This document shows positions 17,949 through 27,215 of a DNA stretch of 64,000 bases, one piece after another. Position numbers and translations under genes: made by a program. Source of the stretch: Scytonema hofmannii PCC 7110. GTDB lineage: Bacteria; Cyanobacteriota; Cyanobacteriia; Cyanobacteriales; Nostocaceae. The notes below the pieces were generated by a model. It worked only from the letters and a program-made list of their open reading frames with translations, did no database searches and was not told the origin of the DNA. Numbering within the stretch: position 1 is the first letter of the stretch; each line of letters starts with the position of its first letter. The stretch is from contig NZ_KQ976354.1 of assembly GCF_000346485.2 (NCBI RefSeq), positions 10,436,341-10,500,340 on the forward strand, written 5' to 3'.

Positions 17949-18467
17949 ATGTTAGACGCATTTGCTAAGGTGGTTTCTCAAGCCGATTCCAGAGGTGAAT
18001 TTTTGAGCACCGAGCAACTAGATGCTCTGAACAACCTGGTTAAAGATGGCAGCAAGCGATTGGATGTTGTAAACCGCATCACCAGCAATGCTTCCACCAT
18101 TGTTACCAACGCTGCTCGTGCCTTGTTTGAAGAACAGCCCCAGTTGATTGCTCCTGGTGGTAACGCTTACACCAACCGTCGTATGGCTGCTTGTTTGCGC
18201 GACATGGAAATCATCTTGCGCTATGTTACCTACGCAATTTTAGCCGGTGACGCTAGCGTATTAGATGACCGCTGCTTGAACGGCTTGCGCGAAACCTACC
18301 AAGCTTTGGGTACCCCTGGTTCTTCCGTTGCAGCTGGCGTTCAAAAAATGAAAGACGCTGCAACCAAAATTGCTAACGACCCCGCAGGTATCACCCCTGG
18401 TGATTGCAGTGCATTGATCTCTGAAGTAGCTAGCTACTTCGATCGCGCTGCTGCTGCCGTTGCCTAA
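17949..18467 (+). CDS. cpcB: C-phycocyanin beta subunit
   Basis: 172 residues. Chromophore cysteines Cys82 (MAACLRDM) and Cys153 (PGDCSAL); Asn72 (GGNAYTNRR), the site methylated by CpcM in phycocyanin, is present. It forms with CpcA the ring hexamers of the rods. TTAGGAGAAAAAAGTCC gives a good SD. Codon usage looks more selected than in pecB (many CGT/GGT/AAC/ATC codons), as expected for one of the most abundant proteins. Confidence 0.98.
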   Translation: MLDAFAKVVSQADSRGEFLSTEQLDALNNLVKDGSKRLDVVNRITSNASTIVTNAARALFEEQPQLIAPGGNAYTNRRMAACLRDMEIILRYVTYAILAGDASVLDDRCLNGLRETYQALGTPGSSVAAGVQKMKDAATKIANDPAGITPGDCSALISEVASYFDRAAAAVA

Positions 18468-18543
18468 TAGCACAAGAAAAGCCCAGAACCTAACAACAGG
18501 TATCTCGGCATAAAGAAATGTAACACCAAGGAGATTGTACACC

Positions 18544-19032
18544 ATGAAAACCCCAATTACCGAAGCAATTGCAGCTGCTGATACCCAAGGACGTTTTTTA
18601 GGCAATACAGAACTACAAGCTGTTAACGGTCGTTTCGAGCGTGCAGCAGCAAGCTTGGAAGCGGCTCGTGGTTTGACATCCAACGCTCAGCGTCTGATTG
18701 ACGGTGCAACTCAAGCAGTTTATCAGAAGTTCCCTTACACAACCCAATATCAGGGACCTCAGTACGCTGCTGATTCTCGTGGTAAGTCCAAGTGTGCTCG
18801 TGACGTTGGCCACTACCTGCGGATTGTTACCTACTCCTTGGTTGCTGGTGGTACCGGTCCATTGGATGAGTACTTGATTGCTGGTTTAGATGAAATCAAC
18901 CGCTCCTTTGAATTATCTGGTAGCTGGTACGTAGAAGCTCTGAAGTACATCAAATCCAACCACGGTCTCTCCGGTCAAGCTGCTAACGAAGCTAACACCT
19001 ACATTGATTACGCCATCAACGCTCTAAGCTAG
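18544..19032 (+). CDS. cpcA: C-phycocyanin alpha subunit
   Basis: 162 residues from [13 protein letters not shown]; the ATG at 18544 follows AAGGAG at 9-10 nt. Cys84 ([12 protein letters not shown]) binds phycocyanobilin, attached by CpcE/CpcF encoded downstream. A 76-bp gap separates it from cpcB. Highly expressed type codon usage, as cpcB. Confidence 0.98.
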   Translation: MKTPITEAIAAADTQGRFLGNTELQAVNGRFERAAASLEAARGLTSNAQRLIDGATQAVYQKFPYTTQYQGPQYAADSRGKSKCARDVGHYLRIVTYSLVAGGTGPLDEYLIAGLDEINRSFELSGSWYVEALKYIKSNHGLSGQAANEANTYIDYAINALS

Positions 19033-19042
19033 ATCGCGTATT

Positions 19043-19108
19043 GCCCGGAGAGGGATGCAAGTGCTGGATGAGTTCACCTAGCAGTTGAATCACGCTCCGG
19101 GCATTGTT
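19043..19108 (+). terminator. Hairpin between cpcA and cpcC
   Basis: GCCCGGAG (19043-19050) and CTCCGGGC (19095-19102) form an 8-bp GC stem enclosing about 44 nt, followed by ATTGTTTTACC. The location right after cpcA is where phycocyanin operons are known to lose most transcripts, giving more cpcBA than linker mRNA. It is therefore a likely partial terminator or a 3' stabiliser of cpcBA mRNA. Confidence 0.75.
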
Positions 19109-19189
19109 TTACCTAGGGAAAGATAAAAAATACTTATCAAAGCACTCTGTAGTTAGTTGAAGTGCTAAAGAAATTAGGGGGAAAGAAAA

Positions 19190-20050
19190 ATGGCGATTAC
19201 AGCAGCAGCATCCAGGCTGGGGACTGAAGCTTTTAACGATTCACCTCGAATTGAACTCCGCCCCAACGCCAGCAAAGACAATGTCGAAGCGGTGATTCGT
19301 GCCGTGTATCGGCAGGTTTTGGGTAATGATTATTTGATGGCATCAGAACGTCTCAAGAGCGCCGAATCACTCCTGCGAGATGGGAATCTAACAGTCCGGG
19401 AGTTTGTGCGTAGCGTTGCCAAGTCAGAACTTTACAAGAAGAAATTTTTCTACAACAGTTTCCAAACTCGATTAATCGAACTCAACTACAAACATCTGTT
19501 GGGTCGTGCTCCCTACGATGAGTCGGAAGTGGTTTACCACTTAGACTTGTATCAAAACCAAGGGTATGATGCCGAAATAGATTCCTATATTGATTCTGTA
19601 GAGTATCAAACTAACTTCGGCGACAATATAGTACCATACTATCGCGGTTTTGCAACTCAACCAGGACAAAAAACAGTCGGATTTAACCGGATGTTCCGGT
19701 TATATCGTGGTTATGCCAATAGCGATCGCGCTCAAGTAGAAGGAACAACCTCTCGTCTGGCTCGCGACTTGGCAACAAACAGTGCATCCTCCATCGTGGG
19801 TCCTTCTGGTAGCAACGAAAACTGGAACTACCGTGCATCCAGTGATGTCGCGCCCCGGAAAAATTTGGGGAACGCTGTAGGTCAAGGCGATCGCGTATAC
19901 CGAATTGAAGTAGCAGGACTGTTGAGTCCTGGCTACCCTAAGGTACGCCGCAGCAGCACCGCCATATTTGTGCCATACGAAAGACTTTCTGAGAAGTTAC
20001 AACAACTTCAGCGCCAAGGCGGCAAAATCGTTAGCATCAACCCAGCGTAA
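19190..20050 (+). CDS. cpcC: Phycocyanin-associated rod linker (about 32 kDa)
   Basis: 286 residues. Linker domain about 20-165 ([55 protein letters not shown]) and a CpcD-like domain at about 230-286 ([11 protein letters not shown]...[23 protein letters not shown]). It connects PC hexamers within rods. It is a paralogue of pecC. GGGGGAAAG precedes the ATG. Confidence 0.97.
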   Translation: MAITAAASRLGTEAFNDSPRIELRPNASKDNVEAVIRAVYRQVLGNDYLMASERLKSAESLLRDGNLTVREFVRSVAKSELYKKKFFYNSFQTRLIELNYKHLLGRAPYDESEVVYHLDLYQNQGYDAEIDSYIDSVEYQTNFGDNIVPYYRGFATQPGQKTVGFNRMFRLYRGYANSDRAQVEGTTSRLARDLATNSASSIVGPSGSNENWNYRASSDVAPRKNLGNAVGQGDRVYRIEVAGLLSPGYPKVRRSSTAIFVPYERLSEKLQQLQRQGGKIVSINPA

Positions 20051-20125
20051 GGGGGGAATGGGGAATGGGGAATGGGGAATGGGGAATATCTTTACCACCC
20101 CCTACCCTCTACTTCCTACTCCCCA
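20051..20125. repeat. GGGAATG heptamers and complementary pyrimidine stretch, cpcC-cpcD gap
   Basis: Four to five GGGGAAT units (20054-20086) followed by CCCCCTACCCTC...CTACTCCCCACCCC. The halves are partly complementary and could fold. An SD (AGAGGAGAAATAAGG) just before cpcD is kept intact. Confidence 0.8.
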
Positions 20126-20166
20126 CCCCTGACTAGTTAACAAGTAACACTAGAGGAGAAATAAGG

Positions 20167-20412
20167 ATGTTTGGACAAACCACAGTTGGAGCCGGTGGTA
20201 TTTCTAGTGCAGGTAGCCGGATTTTCCGTTACGAAGTCGTAGGTTTGCGTCAAAACTCAGAGAACGACAAGAACAATTACGACATCCGCAACAGTGCTAG
20301 CGTATATGTCACAGTCCCCTACAGCCGTATGAACGAAGAAATGCAGCGCATTACCCGCATGGGTGGTAGGATTGTAAAAATTGAGCCTTTAACTGCCGCA
20401 GAAGCCAACTAA
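20167..20412 (+). CDS. cpcD: Small rod-capping linker (about 9 kDa)
   Basis: 81 residues, a single CpcD-like domain: SRIFRYEVVGLRQN, VPYSRMNEEMQRITRMGGRIVKI. It caps the distal face of phycocyanin rods. A strong SD (GAGGAGAAATAAGG) precedes it. Ten bp separate it from cpcE. Confidence 0.97.
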   Translation: MFGQTTVGAGGISSAGSRIFRYEVVGLRQNSENDKNNYDIRNSASVYVTVPYSRMNEEMQRITRMGGRIVKIEPLTAAEAN

Positions 20413-20421
20413 AGTCTATCA

Positions 20422-21252
20422 ATGATAGAACCCAGTGCAGAAGAGTATTTAGTAGAAAGCACGCAGCCGCTAACACCAGAGCAAGCAACTGCAAACCTGC
20501 GCTCGTCAGATTTAAGTCTCCGCTACTACGCAGCTTGGTGGCTGGGTAGATTTCGAGTTAGGTCAACAGAAGCTGTAGATGCTCTGATTGCAGCGTTAGA
20601 GGATGAAGCTGATAGAACAGAACTTGGAGGCTACCCTCTGCGACGCAATGCAGCAAGAGCACTGGGGAAAATAGGCAACATGAGAGCAGTACCAGCACTC
20701 ATCAAGTGTTTGGAATGCACCGATTTTTACGTAAGGGAAGCAGCAGCCCAGTCTCTGGAAATGCTACGCGACCCAAGCGCCGCCACTCCACTTATGCAAT
20801 TGTTAGCAGGGGGTGTTGCAGCTGCCATCCAGGTACCGGGACGCCCTCACCTAACCCAGCCATATGAAGCGGTGCTTGAAGCCTTAGGAGCAATTGGTGC
20901 TACTGAGGCTCTGCCCTTAATTCAACCCTTTATTGAGCATCCCGTCCCAAGAGTGCAATGTGCTGCAAACAGGGCAATGTACCAGCTCGCACAAGATCCT
21001 CAATATGGGGAACGTTTGGTGAAAGTGCTGGACAACAGTAACCTACAATTGCGCCGTGTAGCCCTAGGAGATTTAGGAGCAATAGGGTATGTGGCAGCCG
21101 CAGATGCAATTGCCAATGCCACAGTAGAGAATAGCTTCAAACTAATTGCCCTCAAAGGCTTATTGGAAAGTCAACTCAATGAGGAGTCAGAAGCATTGTC
21201 TCTAACTGATGATGCTATTCGAATCCTAAACTTGATGGATTCATTGTTGTAG
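20422..21252 (+). CDS. cpcE: Phycocyanobilin lyase subunit CpcE
   Basis: 276 residues built of HEAT-like repeats (DLSLRYYAAWWLGRFRVR, GGYPLRRNAARALGKIGNMRAV, YVREAAAQSLEMLRDPSAA, PRVQCAANRAMYQLAQDPQY). CpcE/CpcF together attach phycocyanobilin to Cys84 of CpcA. It follows cpcD by 9 bp and precedes cpcF by 6 bp, so is surely co-transcribed and probably coupled. No SD is evident. Confidence 0.96.
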   Translation: MIEPSAEEYLVESTQPLTPEQATANLRSSDLSLRYYAAWWLGRFRVRSTEAVDALIAALEDEADRTELGGYPLRRNAARALGKIGNMRAVPALIKCLECTDFYVREAAAQSLEMLRDPSAATPLMQLLAGGVAAAIQVPGRPHLTQPYEAVLEALGAIGATEALPLIQPFIEHPVPRVQCAANRAMYQLAQDPQYGERLVKVLDNSNLQLRRVALGDLGAIGYVAAADAIANATVENSFKLIALKGLLESQLNEESEALSLTDDAIRILNLMDSLL

Positions 21253-21258
21253 TGACCA

Positions 21259-21879
21259 ATGACTGACACCCAACAATTAATTCGCGCCGTTGCCGAAGCA
21301 GACTCCCCTGCGCGAATGGTGACGGCAGTGCAAAAATTGGCAGCAGCAAAAGATACGGCAGCAATTCCTACCCTAATTGCCTCCTTTGGATACAACAACC
21401 CAGGAGCAGCAGTAGCGGCAGTTGCCGGACTGACAGAATTAGGAGAGGTTGCAGTGCCACAGTTGCTGGAAAACATAGATGATTATAACTATGGCGCACG
21501 GGCCTACTCAATTCGCACTTTAGCTGCGATAGGAGACCCCCGCGCCTTAGAAGTGTTATTAACAGCATCTGCTACGGACTTTGCACCCACTGTTCGCCGT
21601 GCAGCCGCTAAGGGCTTGGGCTTCTTGCAATGGCACAAGTTGCCTGCAACACTTCGCGTAACTGCACAAATCAAAGCCATGGATGCCCTGCTTGCCCTAA
21701 CGCAAGACTCGGACTGGTCAATTCGCTATGCCGCAATTGTTGGCTTGCAATCACTAGCAAAAATACCCAATCTCCAAAGTTCTATCAAGACCAGATTCAA
21801 GGAAATGCTAGCCAGCGATGCCGAAAAAGCAATCCGTGCTCGCGTGCTCTTAGCACAGTCAGTGACCAGTGACCAGTGA
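21259..21879 (+). CDS. cpcF: Phycocyanobilin lyase subunit CpcF
   Basis: 206 residues, HEAT-like repeats (PTLIASFGYNNPGAAVAAVAGL, YNYGARAYSIRTLAAIGDPRAL, PTVRRAAAKGLGFLQWHKLP). It lacks the His-Cys motif of PecF, as expected for a plain lyase subunit. Start ATG 6 bp after cpcE. The last residues (SVTSDQ) and the stop are formed by CCAGTGA heptamers, so the repeat has replaced or extended the original end. Confidence 0.95.
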   Translation: MTDTQQLIRAVAEADSPARMVTAVQKLAAAKDTAAIPTLIASFGYNNPGAAVAAVAGLTELGEVAVPQLLENIDDYNYGARAYSIRTLAAIGDPRALEVLLTASATDFAPTVRRAAAKGLGFLQWHKLPATLRVTAQIKAMDALLALTQDSDWSIRYAAIVGLQSLAKIPNLQSSIKTRFKEMLASDAEKAIRARVLLAQSVTSDQ

Positions 21880-21895
21880 CCAGTGACCAATCTCG
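21857..21895. repeat. CCAGTGA heptamer repeats over the cpcF stop
   Basis: About four tandem copies of AGTGACC, including the stop codon of cpcF, running into the 45-bp leader of the first cpcG. Confidence 0.88.
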
Positions 21896-21923
21896 TTTAC
21901 CACAAAACAAGGTAAAAGTCAAG

Positions 21924-22760
21924 ATGTCAATACCATTACTTGAATCCACACCAATCACGCAAAACCAGCGCGTTGATGGCTATGAAGTACCTAACGAAGA
22001 CACTCCACAAATTTACCGATCGACAGACGCTATCTCAAACACTGATATTGATGCCATCATCTGGGCAGGATACCGACAAATTTTCAGCGAACACCTCATT
22101 TTAGACAGCTACCGCCTGCCCTTCTTAGAATCGCAATTGCGAAATGGGGCAATTACTGTCCGAGATTTTATCCGGGGATTGGGTAAGTCTGAAGTTTATC
22201 GGTCACTTGTAGGAGACACCAACTCCAACTACCGCCTAGTTGACATCAGTTTCAAGCGCTTTTTAGGACGCGCCACCTATGGCAAAGACGAGCAAATTGC
22301 GTGGTCTATTGTCATTGCTACAAAAGGTTTAAATGGCTTTATTGATGCCCTAGTAGACGGTGACGAATACCGCCAAAACTTCGACAATGATATAGTTCCT
22401 TACCAACGCCGTCGCTTTAAAGACAGACCCTTCAACTTAGTGAATCCTCGCTACGCCGACTACTGGCGCAACCGGGAGTTGTCAATATCCTTAGGGGCTA
22501 CGGTTTACTACCAAGCAGCTGTTACAGGACAATCAGTACAAAGAGGCGTTCGTGGAGCTATTCCTTCTAACTTCTTAACAATGGCTGCAAGTATTGCACC
22601 TGGTGGTTTAAACTACCAGCGATCGCAAGACAGAGCCAGAAACTACATCTCCAACGTAGATCTGCCTGAAGCATATAGCCAAACAGCAGCCCAACCAACT
22701 GTAAAACCCACGAAAGTGAACCTACCCTACAGTTACATTCCTGGAAATCAAACAGTCTAG
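21924..22760 (+). CDS. cpcG1: Phycobilisome rod-core linker CpcG, copy 1
   Basis: 278 residues from [17 protein letters not shown]; the upstream in-frame start at 21876 lies in the repeat and is rejected because CpcG proteins begin MS/TIPLL. The linker domain (about 25-170) shows [48 protein letters not shown], and [20 protein letters not shown]. The C-terminal part is specific to this copy. CpcG proteins tie rods to the allophycocyanin core. Confidence 0.96.
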   Translation: MSIPLLESTPITQNQRVDGYEVPNEDTPQIYRSTDAISNTDIDAIIWAGYRQIFSEHLILDSYRLPFLESQLRNGAITVRDFIRGLGKSEVYRSLVGDTNSNYRLVDISFKRFLGRATYGKDEQIAWSIVIATKGLNGFIDALVDGDEYRQNFDNDIVPYQRRRFKDRPFNLVNPRYADYWRNRELSISLGATVYYQAAVTGQSVQRGVRGAIPSNFLTMAASIAPGGLNYQRSQDRARNYISNVDLPEAYSQTAAQPTVKPTKVNLPYSYIPGNQTV

Positions 22761-22830
22761 GGAATAGGGAATGGGGAATAGGGAATAGGGAAAAACTATC
22801 CCCAATGCCCAATACCCAATGTCCAATGCT
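22757..22830. repeat. GGGAATA and CCCAATG repeats, cpcG1-cpcG2 gap
   Basis: Four GGGAATA/GGGAATG units (22761-22790) followed by CCCAATGCCCAATACCCAAT. The two halves are partly complementary. They take up most of the 89-bp gap. Confidence 0.8.
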
Positions 22831-22849
22831 CAATTCACCAATTAACGTT

Positions 22850-23593
22850 ATGACAATCCCTTTACTGCAATATAAACCCAGTTCGCAAAACCAGCGAGTC
22901 GCTGGTTATGAAGTGCCCAACGAAGATACTCCCAGAATTTACCGATTGGAAGATGCTCCTTCAGATGGTGAAATTCAAGAACTGATTTGGGCTGCTTATC
23001 GACAAATTGTCAGCGAACACGAAATTTTGAATTTCTACCGCCAGGGCAATTTAGAATCTCAACTGAAGAACCGCTCCATCAGTGTACGGGACTTTATTCG
23101 AGGTTTAGCGAAGTCAGAAGCTTACCGCCGTCTAGTGGTTGAGACAAATTCTAATTACCGTGTTGTAGAAGTGACTTTGAAACGGCTGTTAGGACGTTCG
23201 CCCTACAACAAAGACGAAGAAATTGCTTGGTCAATTAAAATTGCTACTTTCGGCTTTGATGGCTTTGTTGATGCTTTGTTAGACAGCGAAGAGTATACAA
23301 CCAACTTTGGTGAAAATACTGTTCCCTACCAACGCCGTCGCTTTAAAGACAGACCCTTTAATTTAGTCACACCTCGCTACGGTAATTACTGGCGAGACAA
23401 GCAGGAAGATGAACGCTACAAGTGGGGAGATATCAAGAACTTCCTAGAAATGGCAAGTTCCATCAAAGTCACTCAAGTTAAACCCACACCAGTGAACACA
23501 GCAAACATCAAAATTCCCGATACCACCAGGCAAACAAAACCAGAGGGAATTCCTGTTTCCATTAGCTCCACTGCAAGTTTCCCAATTCGGTAA
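22850..23593 (+). CDS. cpcG2: Phycobilisome rod-core linker CpcG, copy 2
   Basis: 247 residues from [17 protein letters not shown]; the in-frame ATG at 22805 is in repeat sequence and is rejected. Same linker domain as copy 1 ([74 protein letters not shown]). Copy 2 is closer to copy 3 than to copy 1 through [10 protein letters not shown] and [14 protein letters not shown]. The Pro-rich C-terminus differs from both. Confidence 0.95.
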   Translation: MTIPLLQYKPSSQNQRVAGYEVPNEDTPRIYRLEDAPSDGEIQELIWAAYRQIVSEHEILNFYRQGNLESQLKNRSISVRDFIRGLAKSEAYRRLVVETNSNYRVVEVTLKRLLGRSPYNKDEEIAWSIKIATFGFDGFVDALLDSEEYTTNFGENTVPYQRRRFKDRPFNLVTPRYGNYWRDKQEDERYKWGDIKNFLEMASSIKVTQVKPTPVNTANIKIPDTTRQTKPEGIPVSISSTASFPIR

Positions 23594-23595
23594 AT

Positions 23596-23666
23596 GAGTT
23601 AGTGGTTACTGGTTACTGGTCACTGGTCACTGTTTACTGGTTACTGGTTACTGGTCACTAGTCACT
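23596..23666. repeat. GGTTACT/GGTCACT heptamers, cpcG2-cpcG3 gap
   Basis: About nine heptamers of TTACTGG/TCACTGG type in tandem. Then 90 bp of unique sequence with AAGAGGAAAAACAGAGC as SD for cpcG3. Confidence 0.88.
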
Positions 23667-23757
23667 GAATACGGGACAATAAAGAATGAGGATATTCAGC
23701 CTCTTCTATAAGCCAGTTCTTTTTTTAGCATAGTTAGTTTAAGAGGAAAAACAGAGC

Positions 23758-24519
23758 ATGGCATTGCCATTACTTCAATACAAACCAAGCAGCCAAAATC
23801 AACGCGTTAAGAGCTTTGGTAAAGCCGATCAAAACGAAGATACACCATATATCTATCGTTTAGAAGATGTTAGCAGTTACACTGACATTCAAAGCATCAT
23901 TTGGGCAGGATATCACCAAGTTTTTAGCGAGCATGAGATTCTTAGCTTTAATCGCCAAAAAAATATAGAATCCCAACTGAAAAACGGCTCAATTACTGTA
24001 CGTGACTTCATTCGCGGTTTAGCTCAATCTGAAGCTTTTTACCGTTTGGTAGTCTCTGTCAATAATAATTACCGTTTGGTAGAAATTTGCCTCAAGCGCT
24101 TGTTAGGTCGTGAGCCTTACAATAAAGATGAGGAAATTGCTTGGTCAATTAAAATTGCTACCTTGGGCTTTAAAGGTTTTGTTGATGCTCTTGTAGATAG
24201 TCAAGAGTACACCGACAACTTTGGTGACAATACCGTTCCTTACCAGCGCAAGCGCATGGAAGGACGCCCCTTCAACTTGGTAACTCCTCGCTACGGTGAA
24301 GACTTCCAAGAAGTCGCTGGTACCGTGACCACCGATTGGCGCTTTACTCTGGACAAATTCTACAGCCGCAAGTCCCAAGAACGGCGACTCCCAGAAGGCG
24401 ATCCACGCAAGTACCGCGATTTGGCAGAGTCTATCAGTGCCAAAGGTAACTACGCTCAACGTATTTCTGCTTTTGACCTTGATTATCTCAGCCTAGTGCC
24501 TAACCGTGGCAGACGCTAA
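23758..24519 (+). CDS. cpcG3: Phycobilisome rod-core linker CpcG, copy 3
   Basis: 253 residues. Linker domain as in the other copies ([53 protein letters not shown]), with small changes at otherwise fixed sites ([15 protein letters not shown] for [15 protein letters not shown]). The C-terminal 60 residues ([24 protein letters not shown]) are basic and unlike copies 1 and 2. Last gene of the cpc cluster; a terminator follows within 30 bp. Confidence 0.95.
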   Translation: MALPLLQYKPSSQNQRVKSFGKADQNEDTPYIYRLEDVSSYTDIQSIIWAGYHQVFSEHEILSFNRQKNIESQLKNGSITVRDFIRGLAQSEAFYRLVVSVNNNYRLVEICLKRLLGREPYNKDEEIAWSIKIATLGFKGFVDALVDSQEYTDNFGDNTVPYQRKRMEGRPFNLVTPRYGEDFQEVAGTVTTDWRFTLDKFYSRKSQERRLPEGDPRKYRDLAESISAKGNYAQRISAFDLDYLSLVPNRGRR

Positions 24520-24548
24520 GATTTTTCTCTGAATAACTTAAATTTGAT

Positions 24549-24643
24549 ACTGGGTCTGGTAGCTGCGTTTATGTATCAGCTGGTTAACCTCCGCATGTTA
24601 ACTGGGTGTCGCATAAAGCGGAAACTAGACCCAGTGATTTTTT
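24549..24643 (+). terminator. Rho-independent-type terminator of the cpc-cpcG cluster
   Basis: ACTGGGTCT (24549-24557) pairs with AGACCCAGT (24627-24635), followed by GATTTTTTA. The stem encloses a second hairpin (AGCTGCGTTTATG...CGCATAAAGC region). A T-run directly after the stem makes this a convincing terminator. Confidence 0.85.
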
Positions 24644-24747
24644 ATCAGTCTTTTTGACAAGATAGAGCCAAAAATGGCTGAACAATAGAATTAATAAGGT
24701 TTTCAGATTGTCATGCACGATTTTACAAGAATTTCAGATCAATGCCT

Positions 24748-24942
24748 ACTAGAGCGCCGGTCCAGTAGAAGTGCTTGACGTAAAACGCAAAATATGAAGG
24801 TTATTAAAATCGGCGATTTTGGCGTTATGTTTTAATGCGATCGCTAAAACCGAACGCAAATATTTAGTTTAAAATAAGCATTTTTATGTTATACACATAA
24901 TTTCGTTTTTGTCAACATATATTAGTGAACCGGCGCTCTAGT
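24748..24942. repeat. 195-bp element with 14-bp inverted termini (ACTAGAGCGCCGGT)
   Basis: The ends ACTAGAGCGCCGGTCC and GAACCGGCGCTCTAGT are inverted repeats (14 bp perfect); the inside is AT-rich and non-coding. I see no target duplication. It has the shape of a MITE. No related transposase is in the window. Confidence 0.7.
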
Positions 24943-25028
24943 TGTCCTAGATAATGGTCGAGAATTTTTTGAAACAATCATATATTATATGAGGGCTTGA
25001 CATTCATGTTCTACCACACACAATAAGT

Positions 25029-25277
25029 ATGTCAAATAACTCACCTAAAGATGTAGAGTTAGATCTTCGTCAATTCTTGTCACAGCTTTCTCAACAACTA
25101 CAGGGTATCTGTGATAAGTTAGAGCCACATATAAAAACTAATCAAGATCTAAAAACTATCAAAGATAACGTTGACAAACTCAAACACGATGTAGATAATA
25201 AAATACAAAAATTCAATCCTAAAGGGAAAAGAAGCGGAAGAGATAAGAACTGGTGGAACTCGATAATAAACCGTTGA
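25029..25277 (+). CDS. Small helical/coiled-coil hypothetical protein
   Basis: 82 residues, charged and mostly helical (LDLRQFLSQLSQQLQGICDKLEP; DNVDKLKHDVDNKIQKF) with a basic, Trp-containing end (RSGRDKNWWNSIINR). No family recognised and SD is weak. It lies 250 bp before, and convergent with, a membrane/coiled-coil protein gene. Confidence 0.5.
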   Translation: MSNNSPKDVELDLRQFLSQLSQQLQGICDKLEPHIKTNQDLKTIKDNVDKLKHDVDNKIQKFNPKGKRSGRDKNWWNSIINR

Positions 25278-25528
25278 TAACACTAGCAAACTGAATTGGG
25301 TTATGGCTATGATTTAAAAATTACATGAGTACAATAGTAGAGATATAAGCTTACTAAGCATCATCATACTAGAAATCATAATAAAAAACAAAATGCTTAT
25401 TATAAATAATATAGGAAACATACTCGATTCTTGCTCTGTACACTGAAAACTGATCCTTTACAGGGTAGGCTCTCTGTTCATTTGTTTTTTCAAAAAAACA
25501 TATTATCCGTTATTGAATTAAAGCAAAA
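25278..25528. other. Intergenic between convergent small genes
   Basis: AT-rich, no gene or clear hairpin terminator seen. Confidence 0.4.
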
Positions 25529-26368
25529 TTATTGACCTCTTAAGTTCGCATACCACTCTTCATATTTTTTACTTAATTCGTTAAGATAATATTCTAAAAT
25601 TTGACTTTGTTTTTCAGTGATAAACTCATCTGCTAATCTTGAGTTAATTAAGTTTATTACTTCTTTATATGGTTGAATATCAGACATACCTGCTGTGATT
25701 GCCGAAGTTAATCTTCTCTGGTATTCATCATGCCAATTAATAGGTGTCGCATTTTCTAAACTATCACATAGCCAATTTAAACACTCCAGTATATTTTCAC
25801 GAAAATTATTATAGTACTTCTTATCAATTGAAATACTTCTCTGTTTGATAAGTTGATTAAAAACATGATTCCTTACTGTAATTCGATTCTTTTTGTCATC
25901 TAGCCATTCCTTTATCTGTTGAGCTAGATTATAATTACTAATCAACTCCTCTGGACTCGGTACTTGTTGAAGAACTTCTAAGCATTCTTTAGATATATCA
26001 CTTGGGATAGTTGCGTTTTTTAATTGTTCTTCTACTTTTATTAAAGCAGTTTTGTATTTTTTTAATTCGTTCAGTAGATGCTCATTTTGAAAATTTTTTC
26101 TGTTTTCTGCAACTTGTTTTTTTACTTCTTCTTCTATATCTAGTTTTAGCCAATTCTCAAGAATTGAAGTACCAGCTATTCCTATCAAACTTAGTAAAAT
26201 AGCAGTTACTACAGGTGGTATTTGTACTTGTTTAGATGTATTTGATGATTGGTTAGACAGGACATTTGGTGTCAAGAAATTAACTATATCGTTAAAGTTC
26301 AAACCAAGTAAAAAAACGAAGCTACTATAAATACCTACAATCCATGCCACAATTTTTGGTCGAGACAT
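25529..26368 (-). CDS. Hypothetical membrane protein with cytoplasmic coiled-coil domain
   Basis: 279 residues. Two predicted membrane segments (about 8-26 and 51-67) with a Ser/Asn-rich loop between, then a long helical region (EEEVKKQVAENRKNFQNEHLLNELKKYKTALIKVEEQ-type, read in parts from about 78) and a helical domain to the end (WLCDSLENATPINWHDEYQRR). SD AAGAGGTGG precedes the ATG at good distance. AT content is high and codon use differs from the antenna genes, which could indicate transfer. No family recognised. Confidence 0.65.
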   Translation of the reverse strand: MSRPKIVAWIVGIYSSFVFLLGLNFNDIVNFLTPNVLSNQSSNTSKQVQIPPVVTAILLSLIGIAGTSILENWLKLDIEEEVKKQVAENRKNFQNEHLLNELKKYKTALIKVEEQLKNATIPSDISKECLEVLQQVPSPEELISNYNLAQQIKEWLDDKKNRITVRNHVFNQLIKQRSISIDKKYYNNFRENILECLNWLCDSLENATPINWHDEYQRRLTSAITAGMSDIQPYKEVINLINSRLADEFITEKQSQILEYYLNELSKKYEEWYANLRGQ

Positions 26369-26618
26369 TTATCCACCTCTTGAAAAGATTATAGATCAGT
26401 AAAATTTACAAACACATTGTGTCAATAAAGGTTTTAAAAAGCCTGTCTAATTGAAAATTTACTTGCAATAGTGAAACCAAAAGTTTATTTACAATAAATA
26501 ACAAAGTGAAGTGTGTATTAAAAACTGATATATAACTGCACTAAGAGTAAGATAATTTTTAACAAAAAACTTCACTTTGCAAGAATAATCTTATTTGTGA
26601 AGAAAACTCAGCAAAAGT
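26369..26618. other. Intergenic with inverted repeat
   Basis: ACAAAGTGAAGTG (about 26501) and ACTTCACTTTG (about 26568) are complementary and about 55 bp apart. Otherwise AT-rich, no gene. Confidence 0.4.
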
Positions 26619-26993
26619 TTAAGGCTTAGTAACCTCTAAAAGATTGCGTAAGAGTTCCTCTTCTTCCCTCATAGCTTTCCTAACCCGCTCCATCATGTAA
26701 CAAGCGGTATTCTTATTAACTCCTATTTCCTTAGCAAGCTGACGCACACTGATACCCCCTGGAGAATTCAGCATTAAACGAATTGCAACAAACCACTTAT
26801 GTAAGTCTACACGAGTTTGGTGCAAAAATGTACCTACAGTGACACTATAGGATGTAAAACATTCGTTACATTGATACCTGTGTTCATTCTTTAATTTACG
26901 AAAACTCATGGAATCACAATAAGGACATTTAGGCTTTCCATTCCAACGAATTTGCTCAAGTAGGGAAATATATTCTTCAGGAGTATATGTCAT
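26619..26993 (-). CDS. IS1595-type zinc-ribbon/HTH protein lacking the catalytic domain
   Basis: About 124 residues from MTYTPEEYISLLEQIRW (an in-frame start 42 bp upstream gives a less typical N-terminus). A zinc ribbon, CPYC near 24-27 and CNEC near 42-45, is followed by TFLHQTRVDLHKWFVAIRLML and a helix-turn-helix (GISVRQLAKEIGVNKNTACYMMERVRKAM). This is the N-terminal third of IS1595-family transposases; the DDE/DDN nuclease domain is absent and the stop comes right after the HTH. It is either a truncated transposase or a retained DNA-binding remnant. Ends of an IS are not seen. Confidence 0.75.
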   Translation of the reverse strand: MTYTPEEYISLLEQIRWNGKPKCPYCDSMSFRKLKNEHRYQCNECFTSYSVTVGTFLHQTRVDLHKWFVAIRLMLNSPGGISVRQLAKEIGVNKNTACYMMERVRKAMREEEELLRNLLEVTKP

Positions 26994-27074
26994 AGCTAAG
27001 CTCAAAGTTCTGAGCTTAACTGTGTCATAAATCACTCAGTGTATAAAGACAAATAAAGAGGGCGAACCCTTAGC

Positions 27075-27215
27075 GGGACTTAAACAAAAAAGAAAACAGA
27101 AATAGGGTATAATGCTTTACTAGCATAGCTTTCACATCAAAGTAACATCCTATAAAAGAGACAACCCCTAAAGCTAGTTCAGGCTACATTTGGGCTTAAT
27201 TTTTGTTTAAGTCCC
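27075..27215. repeat. 141-bp element with perfect 16-bp inverted termini
   Basis: GGGACTTAAACAAAAA (27075-27090) and TTTTTGTTTAAGTCCC (27200-27215) are perfect complements. The inside has no reading frame. It lies just upstream of the IS1595-type gene, so it may be a MITE mobilised by a related element. Flanks TAGC and ATTA do not show a target duplication. Confidence 0.75.

Noticed and set aside
21876-21923. Longer N-terminus for CpcG1 starting at 21876
   Set aside because: The added residues (MTSDQSRLPQNK) come from the CCAGTGA repeat; CpcG proteins start at M(S/T)IPLL.
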